Made by a program: the position numbers and the translations under genes
Origin: Diphasiastrum complanatum
Lineage: Eukaryota > Streptophyta > Lycopodiopsida > Lycopodiales > Lycopodiaceae
Reading direction: 5' to 3'
DNA: 64,000 nt
NCBI GenBank assembly: GCA_029204225.1
Contig: CM055093.1
Location: 329,001 to 393,000 of the forward strand
The notes under the pieces: model-generated
What the model was told of the DNA's origin: nothing
Database searches by the model: none
What the model saw: the letters and a program-made list of their open reading frames with translations, nothing else
Shown here: piece after piece, positions 21,400 to 32,649 of the stretch
How the letters are laid out: each line of letters opens with the position of its first letter
Position numbering within the stretch: position 1 is the stretch's first letter

Positions 21400-23200
21400 G
21401 AACACCAACTCGAGAATAATGAGCATCTGACAAGATTTTGGATTGTAAATTTAGAGTACTAGGAATGCATAGTGCCATAGTGATAAAGTTTCTGGTCAAT
21501 CAAAGAATAGATTTTTTGTCGAATGGTAGTTGGTTTGGTTGTATAATAAATATCACAAAAATCAGGACAATAGAATAATATTAAGAGCACAAATAAGGGC
21601 TGGCAACCTAATAAAGCATTTGTAGCAACATTGGTGTAACATAGTTGATAATGCAATTGATAGTTGAAACATTAAAAAATTTGCATTCATATAAATTGAT
21701 GGTCACCAAGAGTTTTTGGAGTCTCAAGGTAGCATAAGTTCATGGTTAGGGTGGAGATAAAAAGCATAGGCTTAAGATAATGGGTGCTATTTTGTAAGGG
21801 CATGTATGAAAGCCAATAACTTGTCTTAGTAGTTAAGTATCTAGAGTGAGGTTCCTTTAGGAGGTGCACTATTTTCCCTTCAGAAGTTCTGCCTTTCTTG
21901 ATGTTTAAATACTTCTAGGGTTTCTCAAGGGACTATAAATAGGCCTTATGTGCATTCATTTTTCAGCATATCATTTGGTATTGCTTGGGTTCTTTTGATT
22001 TTGAGCGATCCATTTTGTAGCATTGATCAGATACATTTTGTAGGGTTTTGTGATATCGGAAATTTGTGCCCTAGTATAGCCAAATAGCTTGTCACACACC
22101 TAAGCGATACCTGAAGGCTCAGAGATAGAAGGTGAGCAGCTCCTCCGCCTATCAAAAGGGGTTAGTCCACTAGGATAGATCTCTAACTAAATCTAGTTGT
22201 GCTCTAACTGTAACACTACCCCTCCAATCCAACTCTAATCACACCACACATCCATAGTAAAAGATAGAAAAGAGGGAGAGAGTAGGGAAAGAGTGAGGGA
22301 GGTTAGCTCATGCACTCTTGTTTCTAAACTAATGGAGAAGCATTAAGACCAATAAGCTAACGAACATTTCAAAAACTTTAAGAAATAGAAAGCATTCACA
22401 AAAAGCGTTAGCATTAAGAGCAAGAGCACATGAGATTCACCAAAATGGTAGAGTCTCCTCTTTATTAAGCATAGAAAAATGAGTACAAGAGGTGCCTTTT
22501 TATTCTTGGGGAGGCCCTTGCCCCTTTGCTACTATTGGCTACTTTATTGAGACAAGGATTGAAATCCAAGCCCTTCATAGAAAACACACTTGATCCTAAG
22601 GTGCACAAAGTAGCACATCTCACCTACTACCTTTTGACTTTGACTCTAACTCAAAACTTTGTAACTTGGCTTTGGGCTTTTTATATTATTTTTTTTACAT
22701 GGCCCAAGTCTATTTTATTCCATGATACAATATTCTACACTTCACAAATGTGCTCATTGGGTTATGGGCTTACGCATGCAGGATGCCGCGACCCTTGCAC
22801 CTATTTTAGTTCCTCGTAAAGTATTTTTTATTTTTGTTGGGCCCATTTATTTATGTATAGATATTTCCGACAACAATATCGTATTGAATTTTAGAGAAAT
22901 TAAATTTTGTTGTTGTTGGGTGATATCGGATTTGTGCGTCCTTGGCCATTTGACTACAATCAAATAGCTTGTTGTGCACCTAAGTGGTACTATTTGAATT
23001 TAAAATGAAAAAGAATTTTGCTATATCTACGTGCCCTACCCATTTGCCAAAGCCAAAATAGCATGTTGCACACCTAAGCGATAGTGTACGGAATATCTTT
23101 TTCTCAATGAATTCTTCTACCTCCAATGTGATTTGTGCATTGAGTTGGTTTCATGTCTACGGAGATTTTCTTCTCTCTGTTTGTGTGGTTGGTGTTCTTT
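21400..23200. repeat. Region with a thrice-repeated motif; otherwise unassigned
   Basis: A block of about 60-70 bp, 'GATATCGGA..TTGTGC..CC' followed by 'AAATAGC(T/A)TGTTG(C)ACACCTAAG(C/T)G(A/G)TA', occurs in the same orientation at 22051-22110, 22921-22990 and, with only the second half clear, 23018-23085. These may be parts of old LTRs. Short ORFs (22526-22819 and others) show no recognisable domain. Confidence 0.5.
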
Positions 23201-24438
23201 GAGCCTAGTTGGGGTGATGACAAGGGTCCTCTCCCTTAGTCATTTGCGTTTTAATATCCTTCTGTCTTATAGTACTTGAAGGTGCCTCACGGTTCTTCCA
23301 ATGGTGATGCTGACCCTTCCCTACATGAGACTCTTCAGAAGGTTAGACAGAGAGATTATAGCCACAACTAGATGCTTTGTGCATTTCACAAGATGAGATT
23401 AAGGCTCAACTTTTTGTCGTTTATGATTAAGTTATTCTTGGAATACCATCCCAAGGTCATGCCACTTCTTCTTCAATTCTAGTGCCACCTCTAGTTCTAC
23501 CAATGGTTCATCTTGCAAGTCTCGAGCTTCCATATAGTGACTTTCGAGTTTGAGTCTAATCGAGTCTAGCTTTCCATGTATTTTGGATCTTCCGATGGGA
23601 ATGATTTTGAAAACTAGTTAGCTAAGTTGGAGACTTACTTTCTTAATTTTCTAGTTCCACCTGCTCATGGGTGCTCTCTAGCTCTACCCTGTATTTCCTT
23701 GCCTTCCGATAATACACTCTTGGTGATAAATCGGTTACTATTGCTTTTTTTTTTTCGTCCCGAGACATATGAGATTATAGGCTAGTATTTATTTACAACA
23801 GATACAATAGTGGTATAAGATCGCCATTGATAGACATTCTTACCATTATGGAGTTCCATGAGGGTGATTTTGTATATCTCAGGCTTAGTTTTGCTAGGCA
23901 TCATTATGCTCAAGTTGAGGCTTCTACTAAGAAGCTTGCACCATGATATTATGGCCCTTATCAGATCCTTTAGTGTCGAGTCCTTACACATATCAGTTTG
24001 AGCTTCCTCCTTGTACATGTGCCTATGATATCTTTCCAGTATGAGGGAGGTCCTGGGTTCGAATCCTAGTCTGTCCATCCATATTATGATTTATGGATTT
24101 CTAACACTTGCCACCTGCTGCTATTGAGGATAATGTTCCTCACTGTGTTACTTTTTTTGATGATCCAACCCTCTTCCTTTTTTGCCAGCAACTATTTTAT
24201 AAATTACTTAACTGGCATTGGTGTCAAGTTCAATTACTTGTTCAATGGGGTGCTATGCCTGTTATGGAGGCTACTTGGGAGCCTATTGATGTTTTCTATC
24301 ACACACCCTTGCTTGCTGATCAGGCTCGTGCTCTTGCTACTATTATAGTTGATGTTGATACTATTGTTCTTGCTGGTGCTCCTCGTTGATGTTTTTCTCC
24401 ATGCCCACATTGGGGGCAATGTTTTTTGATGGGGGAGG
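23200..24438 (+). pseudogene. Old gypsy remnant (gag piece, integrase C-terminus, chromodomain)
   Basis: Plus strand: a gag-like piece near 23590-23690 ('LAKLETYFLNFL' context), then 'GDFVYLRLSFARHHYAQ' and 'KLAPxYYGPYQI' (23870-23970, the integrase C-terminal segment), then 'VQWGAMPVMEATWEP' (24240-24290, a chromodomain). A polypurine tract GATGGGGGAGG lies at 24428-24438. Protease, RT, RNase H and the integrase core are absent. It has multiple stops and frameshifts. Confidence 0.75.
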
Positions 24439-24904
24439 TATAACGATCGCCAAGTGAAGATCTTAAAGAATCCTGTCACATGCAAACCAAAAGGACACCT
24501 GTGGAGCATAAACCACCCAACCAACATGAAGAGGCTAGTCAATACCCTAACCCTTCACCCCCAAGCCATAGTGAATGAATACAAGAGAGGAGAGGAAACC
24601 TGGCTCAAGAATCTGAAACTCCAAAAGGGAGATGGGCGAGTTTCCATGGTAAGTATTCTCTCCAAGAGGAGAGAATATTTCCCTTAGGATCCCCATGCAA
24701 CCTATATTAAGCTATTGATCTCCTATTCTTGCATTATAGTAGTCAAACACCATGCAAGTGCTCCTATGTCCAATTATAGGTCCGGGCCCTCATATGATTA
24801 TTAATTACTTGTAACGACCACGTCCGGAATGACGTAGCATAACTAATAACCACATACAACTGGAGTGATCGGCTATCCATGTCAGGAATTATTTTGTTCT
24901 TCCC
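24439..24904. repeat. Probable LTR sequence between two gypsy remnants
   Basis: It lies between a plus-strand polypurine tract (24428-24438) and a minus-strand one (AAGGGGGGGAAG inverted at 24903-24914), so it should hold the 3' LTR of the plus-strand remnant, of the minus-strand gypsy, or parts of both. No second copy exists in the window to fix the borders. The ORF at 24454-24687 has no recognised domain. Confidence 0.45.
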
Positions 24905-24948
24905 CCCCTTAAACCACTTCTATCTCTAGAAATGAAAACCAGGGAAGT

Positions 24949-25941
24949 TTTTCTTTATGCTTTCAACCTGTTCCCATGAATCATCATTCTCAGTCCGTCC
25001 CTTCCACCTAATCAAGCACTCAAAGATAGAACGATTTCTCAATCGTTAATTTCTGGTTTCGAGTACCTTTTCAGGTTCCAAAGGAACACTAAGCGATAAG
25101 TCCTCCAAATGGGTAAGATCTTCCTCTGAACCAACTACGTCACCTTCATGTAAACATAATTTTAACCAGCTTACATGAAACACAGGGTGAGTTGTAGTCT
25201 TGTCCTGAAGATCTAGTTTGTAAGCTAAAGAACCAATTTTCTTTATAATCCGAACCGGTCCACAATATCTGGCAGACAATTTATAATGCTTCCCCATATG
25301 CATAGTCTTAGAATCCTTAGGTATTCTAAGATATACCCAGTCATCAACTTTAAAATCTCTGGGAGACCTCTTAAGATCGGCATAGTGCTTAGCTCTATCC
25401 TGAGCACTCCGGATACAATCACGGGCCACTTGCAACATTTCATGCATATCATGCATGAAATCCGCAACTTTCTGGATCTTAACAGGCTCGTCTCCACATT
25501 TACCGGAGATCTAGGTTGAAAACCGTACGTAAGCATAAACAGACTATAACTAGTAGTAGAATGTTTCCTACTGTTATAAGCAAACTCAATCAAAGGAACG
25601 TAATCTTCCCACTGAGATTGCCTGTGAGAAACATATGTTCTCAACATATCCTCCATAGTTTGATTAGTTCTCTTAGTTTGGCCATCTGATTTAGGATGAT
25701 TAGTAGAACTAAAACTAAGTGAGGTTTCAAGCTTATGGAATACAGCAGACCAAAATTGACCTGTAAATTTAGGATCTCTATCACTAACTATATCACTTGG
25801 CAGTCCATAAAGCCTAAATAATCTTTCAACAAAGATCTGGGCCTTAGCAGTTGACTTGACTGGTATAAAAGTAGCTAAGTTTGTCAACCTGTCCACCACA
25901 ACCCAAATAGAATCATTTTGGCTGGGTCCTTGGAAGTCCAA
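24949..25941 (-). pseudogene. Gypsy copy 3: integrase and chromodomain
   Basis: Integrase core with 'VSDRDPKFTG' and 'HPKSDGQTKRTNQTMEDML'; then the C-terminal part in another frame ('AQDRAKHYADLKRSP', 'LSARYCGPVRIIKK', 'HPVFHVSWLKLCL') and a chromodomain after a stop near 25045 ('FECLIRWKGRTENDDSWEQV'). The zinc-binding N-terminal piece is between 26430 and 25945 with stops. At least two frameshifts. Confidence 0.87.
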
Positions 25942-26431
25942 CCACAGAATCCATAGATATAATTTCCCATCGTTTTTGAGGGATATCTAGGGGATGTAAC
26001 AACCCTCCAGTCTTAAGCGTTCAGCTTTGGCTAACTGACAAGGTCTACATTTAACCACATAAGACTCGACAAATGGCTTGAGTTTTGGCCAATAAAACTC
26101 TCTTCTGACCAAGTCTAGAGTCCTGTGTATACCCGGATGACCTACACAAGGAACGTCATGACACTCATAAAGAATCCACTTCTTTATCTCATCATCCGCT
26201 TGTACACAAATTTTCCCATTCCGAAATAGTAAACCACCTCGGATAGAGAAATGTTCCGCTATCTTCTTATCTTCCTAGGAACAGGAGACCCATGTGAGTA
26301 AATCTCTATTCCATTCTCATTTTTTCCTGTCTCCACCATCTTCCAGATGGGACCAAAATGAGAATCTGATTCACACCTCCCTCTCAGTGAAAGATATAGA
26401 TCAGTGGAAATCTGGGTGAATGAAAGTTCAT

Positions 26432-27861
26432 TTAATTCACCAATCCCACTAAGCGCATCTGCACTTGGTTAGAGCTGCCCTTGACATATCGGATCTCATG
26501 ATCAAATTCCTGCATAAGCTCAGCCCAACGAGCTTTACGACCCCTCAGATCGTTCTGATTACAAAAGTAATTTAGAGGCTGGTGATCTGTATACACTATA
26601 AACTGACTACCATAAAGGTAATGCCTCCAGGTTTTAAGTGCATGTATCACAGCAACTGAGTTGTGTAACGCAACTGAGGCCCTGTGAGTTTCTTGCTTTC
26701 AAACGCTATCGGCCTACCGTCTTGTAGAAGAACTGCTCCTATCGCTGAATCACTTTCGTCCGTTCGCATGACGTAAGGTATATCAGGAATTGCGCTCTGT
26801 AAAACAAGAGCTGAAGCAACCATTTGCTTGAGCTTCTCAAAGCATTGGTTCAATTCATTATTCCACTCAATAGGCGGACTAGGTTGACCTCTCTTTTTCT
26901 TTTTATTAACTCTGCCTTTAGTCAAATTATTTAAGGGTGCTGCTACCTTTGCATAATCTTTAATTGACTTACAAAAGAAAACTGTAAAACCGAGAAAAGA
27001 TTTAACTTTTCTAACCGTCTTCGGTATCGGCCACTCAAGCACTGTCTTGACCTTACTCTCGTCAATCTTCAACCCACTACGGGTGATCTTATGACTGAGG
27101 TACAATATCTCATGCTTGAAGAACGCACATTTAGATTCTTTAGCATATAGTTTCTCTCGTCTGAGAATTAGATGACTCAAATGCTCCTTAAGTGTCCTAC
27201 TGCAAATGAGAATATCAGCTAAGAATACCACCACACACTTCCCTAGATATGGACGAAAAAGATCGTTCATCATCTGCTGAAACGTAGCTGGTGCATTCGT
27301 CAACCCAAAAGGAAGCACGAGAAATTCATAATGACCGAATCTCGTCCGAAAACCTGTCTTTTGCACACCATTCAGATGAATCCTAACATGACGATATCCG
27401 GTTCTAAGATCTATTTTTGTGAAGTATTTAGCTCCACCTAATTGATCTACCTGATCATCCATTCGAGGCAAAGGATATTTATTTTTAATAGTTTCCTTAT
27501 TCAACCCCTTGTAGTCAACACACAAACGGAAGCCTCCATCTTTCTTCGCTTTCAGAAGAACAAGAGCACCCCATGGTGACTTACTTGGCTGAATATGACC
27601 CATCTTCAAGTAATTTTCAATTTTCTTAGTAATCTCTATCTCTTCTTTCTGAGAAAACCAATATGGTTGTCTAGAGATAGGGTGACTACATGGAATTAAC
27701 TCAATCTTATGGTCTACTGATCTGGACGGCGGTATTCCATGAGGTAATTCTTCTGGAAATACATCTTTAAGTCCAAGCAGTATGTTATTCTTCTCAATTT
27801 GCTCCTGATCTAAGTCTATAGAGTCAAGAATCTTTGACAATTCACAACTACTTAATTGCAT
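26432..27861 (-). pseudogene. Gypsy copy 3: reverse transcriptase and RNase H
   Basis: 27861-26647 is RT: 'GFRLCVDYKGLNKET', 'KIDLRTGYRHVRI', '[16 protein letters not shown]', but the catalytic box reads FLADI where FLDDI is expected, so one metal-binding Asp is lost. The connection and the start of RNase H ('MRTDESDSAIGAVLLQDGRPIAFESKK', with D-E-S in place of D-A-S) follow. A frameshift near 26650 separates '[14 protein letters not shown]' and '[30 protein letters not shown]'. Enzymatically dead by these substitutions. Confidence 0.9.
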
Positions 27862-28690
27862 TTAAGATAAATCCAAAATTGGCTTAGCAAATAAAGAATA
27901 AGCTTCATATTGCGAATCAAAAATTTCCATTACATTAGCAAATGATCTCATCCCAAATGGATGTACATATTTGTCTCCAAACAATGTAACTATTTCATTA
28001 CCCTCCTGAAAAGAGAGAACATGCTTCTCAAAATCTATCTCAGGATGCTTATTAAATAACCACTCATATCCTAGAATTATATTTGTACGCGCTAAGTCTA
28101 AAACATGGAAATCAATTAACTCTCCATAATCTTGGATCCAAACTGGGAGTCTTGGAACTTTAACATCCCACGTCTCCAACTCCGCACCTGAAGCTAGATA
28201 TACTCGATATCTATGGTTACTGGCTTCAGTTTCCAGGGCGAGTTTCTGCACAAGACTAGAGTTAATGAAATTATGAGTAGATCCACTGTCCACTAAAATA
28301 CTAACTTCATATCCTTTAACAGTGCCTTTCAAACGAAATAAATCATTTGGCAAGAATGAAGTAGTACTAAAAGAACAATCACACTCACAATTAACTTTAT
28401 TAATTTCCAACTTAAGATTTTCTTTACCTGGCATCTCAATAACTTGAGCTGCACCTTCCTTTCGTTCTGGGCAGAATTTCATAACTTGTCCAGGCTGACT
28501 ACAATGAAAACACACATTGGTCCTTCTAGCCTTTTTCCGGGACGAATGTTTCTTTTGTCTAAACTCAGATGCAGCTTGATCCAGTTCGTCGAAATACTTG
28601 GATTTTTTATTTCCACGAACTCTTTTCTTTCCTTTCTTTTGGCTGGGGGGGGTTCCGCAACATCAGTAGCAAGCATCGGAGCAATATCCA
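27862..28690 (-). pseudogene. Gypsy copy 3: zinc knuckle and protease
   Basis: The CCHC knuckle 'CFHCSQPGQVMKFC' (about 28515-28470; the usual His spacing is disturbed, with Q-V in place of G-H) is followed by protease 'SILVDSGSTHNFINSSLV', whose D-S-G site is intact, and 'DLARTNIILGYEWL'. It ends in a stop just before the RT ORF (TAA at 27862-27864). Upstream of 28515 the basic 'KKSKYFDELDQAASEF' segment of gag continues to about 28690 in the same frame. Confidence 0.82.
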
Positions 28691-29028
28691 CGTGTAGCTG
28701 GGAATGAGTATCAAAGCACATATGAGCAACACTGAAGTATATGGCGGCAACATCCCCAAAAACTATCCAAGAGAGGAGAAGGAATTCTCTCAAGGTACCC
28801 TGATGGTCTCGGAACACCAGAACAAAGTGGCAACTCAGCATCGGAGACCAAGCGATATGGAGCAACCTGAAATGACAGGGAACCTGAAGATCACCCAGAC
28901 AAACAGTAGCTGGAACGGAGGTAATAACCCAAGCCAACAAGATATGCCACGCCTGACAATGAGCAACAATCCAAGGAACAGATAGAGAGCCACATGCATA
29001 ATCATAGAGATATCCGCACCATAGGCGA
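28691..29028. other. Junction sequence between two gypsy pieces
   Basis: Joins gypsy copy 3 to the gag-protease element. The minus strand stays open across it (28479-29276), but that frame runs out of phase into copy 3 gag, so it is not a single protein. A short motif AACCA(A/G)GAATGCCA(T/A)AT occurs at 29059 and 29144, 85 bp apart, hinting at decayed tandem repeats. Confidence 0.4.
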
Positions 29029-31580
29029 TCAGTAATATGAAACCAAGCTATATGTAATAACCAAGAATGCCATATATCCATAGCTGAAAATGAAGCAGTA
29101 GTGTAAGCAATAGGTCCAAATGAAATCCAAGCGAATACGTAATAACCAGGAATGCCAAATATTAAGAGGTAAAAAGGAATCAGTTGCATGAACCCAAAAG
29201 TGTTTACCATCGGCATGGACTGCAACAAACCTATATGTAGAAACACCAGGAGACGGAAGGATGTCCGTGTACTCATCTAGAAAGATCCCAACATATAAAT
29301 ACCCTAGATAAGTAATAGTGACCATCTGGCAAATATCCTCGGATGAAAAATGTGTAACAGTAAGGGCCAAAGGCGCATGAATCATGTCAGGAACCGTAAA
29401 AATATCATGAGGCAGATCACAAACCTCAAGCAGAGATCCATGGAGTAAAGCGAAAGAAGATACAACCTGATCACCAATAGCGAGGGAACCATCAAACGTG
29501 GACCCATGAAGAACCCCATAGAAATCAGCAAGAACATCGGCCATAACAGACTCAAGAGATGGAGATATAGAGACCAATGGAGAAGATACTGCACCAACCA
29601 CCGAACCAGGAGGGCAATCTGAAGTATGCGCAAAAGCAATAGTAGAAATACAACCAAGGTATATGGTCTCAATATCAATGAAACTAGGAATGACCACTGA
29701 ATACGATATCTCTGAATCAAGGCATATAGGCGCAAGGCACACATCAACAACCTGTAAATCCGAAGCAGCATCAACCTGAGGGAGAGGACCCACGGATGGT
29801 GAAAGTGAAGTAGCAACTGATGTACTCTGAATGGAAAGAAGACCTGCATCGTCAGCCTTTGGCAGGCTACGCATAAACTGCTTCCCGGTAACCAACTGAA
29901 AGTCTCCCTGAGAATCAATGCCAACGAGTGAGTGTGTAACTGCATCAAGTACAAATGTCAATGGCTGCTGTGTCAAGTCCAGTGTAACGGCTCCAAGAGA
30001 TGCAAACCAATCAGCACCAAGGATAAGATCATAACGCTCCATAGGAATAATGTAAAGATCTGCCTGTCCAGAAAAATCTCCAATGCGGTATGGTAAACGC
30101 TGAAACATTTGAGAACTAGGAAAAGAATGGGAACTGGCAACCTCAACTGTGAGAGGCTGTGAAGCAGGAACAGTTGAAGCACGTATCTGACTAGTGATAT
30201 AACTGCTAATAAAAGAATGAGTGCTGCCAGTATCAACTAAAGCAATATACTCACGACCTGTAATACGTACACGTAACCGAATGGAGCGAGGACCGGGACG
30301 CCCTGTCCAAGTAGCATAGGCAAGCTGAGCATGGCAAGTAGCAGGAAGTAAATCAGTGGAAGGCTCAGAGGATAGGTCAGGCTCATCAGAAATATGAATG
30401 TAGATATCGGAATCATCTGGAGTAGTGCCCTCATGGTAAAAAACAGCAGTAGTAGTAGGGAGAGGCTGACGGCAATCATTGGCAAAATGGTCAGGACTCT
30501 TACAACGAAAGCAAAGACGCTGCTGCTGAAGGTTAGCGAACTCTACAGACGTGTAACGTCGGACAAAAGCAGGTCGAGGAGTCGGAGGACGAGGAGACGA
30601 AGGGACAATGGAGAGAGCTGGAAAAGAAGGGGTAGGTGTAGGGGTGGACGCAGCGGGAAAAGATGAAGCAGAAGGATGGGGTCGGGAGAAGCGGGAAGGA
30701 AGAGTGTCAGAGTACTTATGCTGTAAAGTACTAACAAGAGACATCGCCTCAACAAGTGTGGGAGGACGGAAGAAGAAACATCATAACGTAAAGCACGACG
30801 AAGCCCAGCAATGTAACGAGAAATAAGCTCAGTGGGCTGTAGATCTGTGAAAAGATAAGAAAGCTCCATAAACTGATCTGTATAAGAAGCAAGATCACTG
30901 GTTTGAGTGAGACTACGGAATGTATCACGTTGGCGGTCGAGCCACTGAGGATCAATCATAGCATGACGGAGGTCACGACGAAAAGTATGCCATACATGGA
31001 GCCCTTCCCGATCAGGATCAGCTCTATAAACTCGCCACCACGTGGCGGCGCGTCCATCTAAATGTAAGGCAGCCAACTGGATCTTCTGAGGATCAGTCTT
31101 AGGGTAGATCTGAAAATGTGTGTCAAGCTTAGCAAACCAATTCTCTAATAAGTGCCTGTCAGAGGAATCGGAATAGGTAGCAAGCTGTACCCTATCACGA
31201 AAGTCTCGAGCAAAGTGTGGCTCAGGAAGTGGGGGACGTGAAAAGAAACCAGGAGTTGGGTTAGGTGGAATGAACGGTCCACCACCAGGCTGACTAGCAG
31301 AGGAAGATGGAAATCCAAATGGAGGGGGAGTCCCAAATGAAGGAAAAACAGGAGCTTTACCAGGACCATGAGGCTGTAAAGAATCAATCTGTGACTGCAT
31401 AGTAGCAAAGCCCGTCATAATGGTATCGAAGCGAAGAACGAGGCCAAAAAGGGTCTCATCCATGCGACGAAACTGATCGGATAAGGTTTCTTGAGTAGTC
31501 TCACTCGGGGTAGGTGAATGTGCCATAATGATAGTGGAAGGAATAGACGAAAACTTGAGAGAGCGGACTCTTGTCGTCAC
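29029..31580 (-). pseudogene. Gypsy gag-protease with a long open non-RT tail
   Basis: Minus strand. 31580-30543 is gag: Pro/Phe-rich segment, then capsid 'LENWFAKLDTHFQIYP', 'ALHLDGRAATWWRVYRAD', 'QWLDRQRDTFRSLTQ'. A frameshift near 30760 leads into 30744-29029: CCHC knuckle 'CFRCKSPDHFANDC' (residue ~80) and protease 'ALVDTGSTHSFISSYI' (D-T-G intact, residue ~170) to 'DLILGADWFASLGAV' (~245). Then about 300 more open codons follow without any RT motif, ending in an aromatic-rich tail. RT, RNase H and integrase are absent, so this is a non-autonomous element or the 5' half of a broken one. Confidence 0.83.
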
Positions 31581-32219
31581 CCCAAATTAGTCTATTAAAA
31601 CCACTATTATCACAACTAAGAAAGGACATCAATCAGCAAATGAAAAAAAGTGAAAATGAAGGCTGTAAAAATGCGCTGGACAGCCAGGAGGCAAGTGACA
31701 AATTGGAGTATCAAACGGAGTCGGAATTTCGTGAAATTTGGTTGAGGATGGGCGATGGACAGCCTGCAAACAAGGTGTGAAAAATGGCTGCAAACGAAGA
31801 CAAAAACGGACGAAAGTGACAAGTATGAAGCGGCTGGACAGCCTGCAAACAAAAGTGAGAGGGCTGAAAATGGGAGGAGGAACGGATGAAAGAGATGAGG
31901 GAATTGGGCGCTGGAGAGCCTGCAAACAAGCTGGAAATGGGTGATAGAGGGGTGGAACTTGGGCGCTGGAACTAATTTGCCCAAATTTTTTTTTTCCGGC
32001 CGCCAAATTTAGCGGAAGTACTTCCGCTAACTATCTGCTAAAGCTCCGCCAAGGAAAATGCTTTGATAGGAGCTGGTCCTTCTCCAAACTGTGCTGAATG
32101 TTGCTGAAGCAAAGAGACGAAAGCCCTCAGCAAAGAGAGAAAAATCAGCAAGGAAAATGGGCACCCAATCAGAAAATCAGATCTGAAATTCAGCAATCAG
32201 GAAAGTGCTCTGATACCAA
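31581..32219 (-). repeat. Leader of the gag-protease element, with ~79-bp tandem repeats and primer site
   Basis: A box GCCTGCAAACAA preceded by (C/T)TGGACA recurs at 31762, 31841 and 31918, with a diverged copy at 31683: periods of 79, 79 and 77 bp. Closest to the LTR the minus strand reads TGGTATCAGAGCAC (32206-32219), the initiator tRNA-Met primer site. Confidence 0.85.
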
Positions 32220-32643
32220 GTTACGAATAGAGCCACAACTGATCTAGAGCTAAGCTATGAAAGCATCACATAAGCAAGACTTAAGCTACTCAATCTTAGA
32301 TAGCAGGAAAGAGAGAGATTAAGGAGACGAAAGAGAGAGATCAATATCATCAGCTGAATAACAAATGACACAGTTTCCCTACTTATAGCCAAGAGGAAGC
32401 CCTAAAAGGAAGCTTCTGGTGGCTAGGGCCCAACTGGGAGGGAAAATAGTGCGCCCTCCAAGAAGGCCCCCACTCTCCAGTAATATGTCCAAATGGCCTA
32501 ATAATGAATAATAAGGCCAAAGGCCAACCATATAGTCTAAGTGTCAATGAATAAAAAAGGGCCCAAGGCCTGCTTATGCATAAAGTAAAGTAAATGTAAA
32601 TGGACGCGGCGAATGTAATGAGCCGAGTCCATAACTTCTACAC
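32220..32643 (-). repeat. 5' LTR of the gag-protease gypsy element
   Basis: Begins (plus orientation) right after the primer site at 32220 and ends near ...TTCTACACA at 32643, where copia gag sequence starts. No second copy of it is seen in the window, so the outer limit is inferred. Confidence 0.6.
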
Positions 32644-32649
32644 ACTTTG

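Larger units (their letters stand above)
24905..28690 (-). mobile_element. Gypsy chromovirus copy 3, 5'-truncated
   Basis: Minus-strand order: zinc knuckle, protease, RT, RNase H, integrase, chromodomain, polypurine tract. The sequence differs clearly from copies 1 and 2, so it is another subfamily. The 5' side (gag capsid, leader, 5' LTR) is missing; near 28690 it joins unrelated sequence that leads into the gypsy at 29029-32219. Confidence 0.88.

Noticed and set aside
22051-23085. CRISPR-like array
   Set aside because: Only three irregularly spaced copies in a plant genome; spacing and length do not fit.
23782-24078. 'MDRLGFEPRTSLI' ORF on the minus strand
   Set aside because: Shadow of the plus-strand gypsy integrase remnant.
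28479-29276. 265-codon ORF as a membrane protein gene
   Set aside because: It crosses a gypsy-gypsy junction and runs out of frame through copy 3 gag.
29382-30485. Hydrophobic leucine-rich minus-strand ORFs suggesting membrane proteins
   Set aside because: They are alternative frames of the gag-protease ORF in a stop-poor region.
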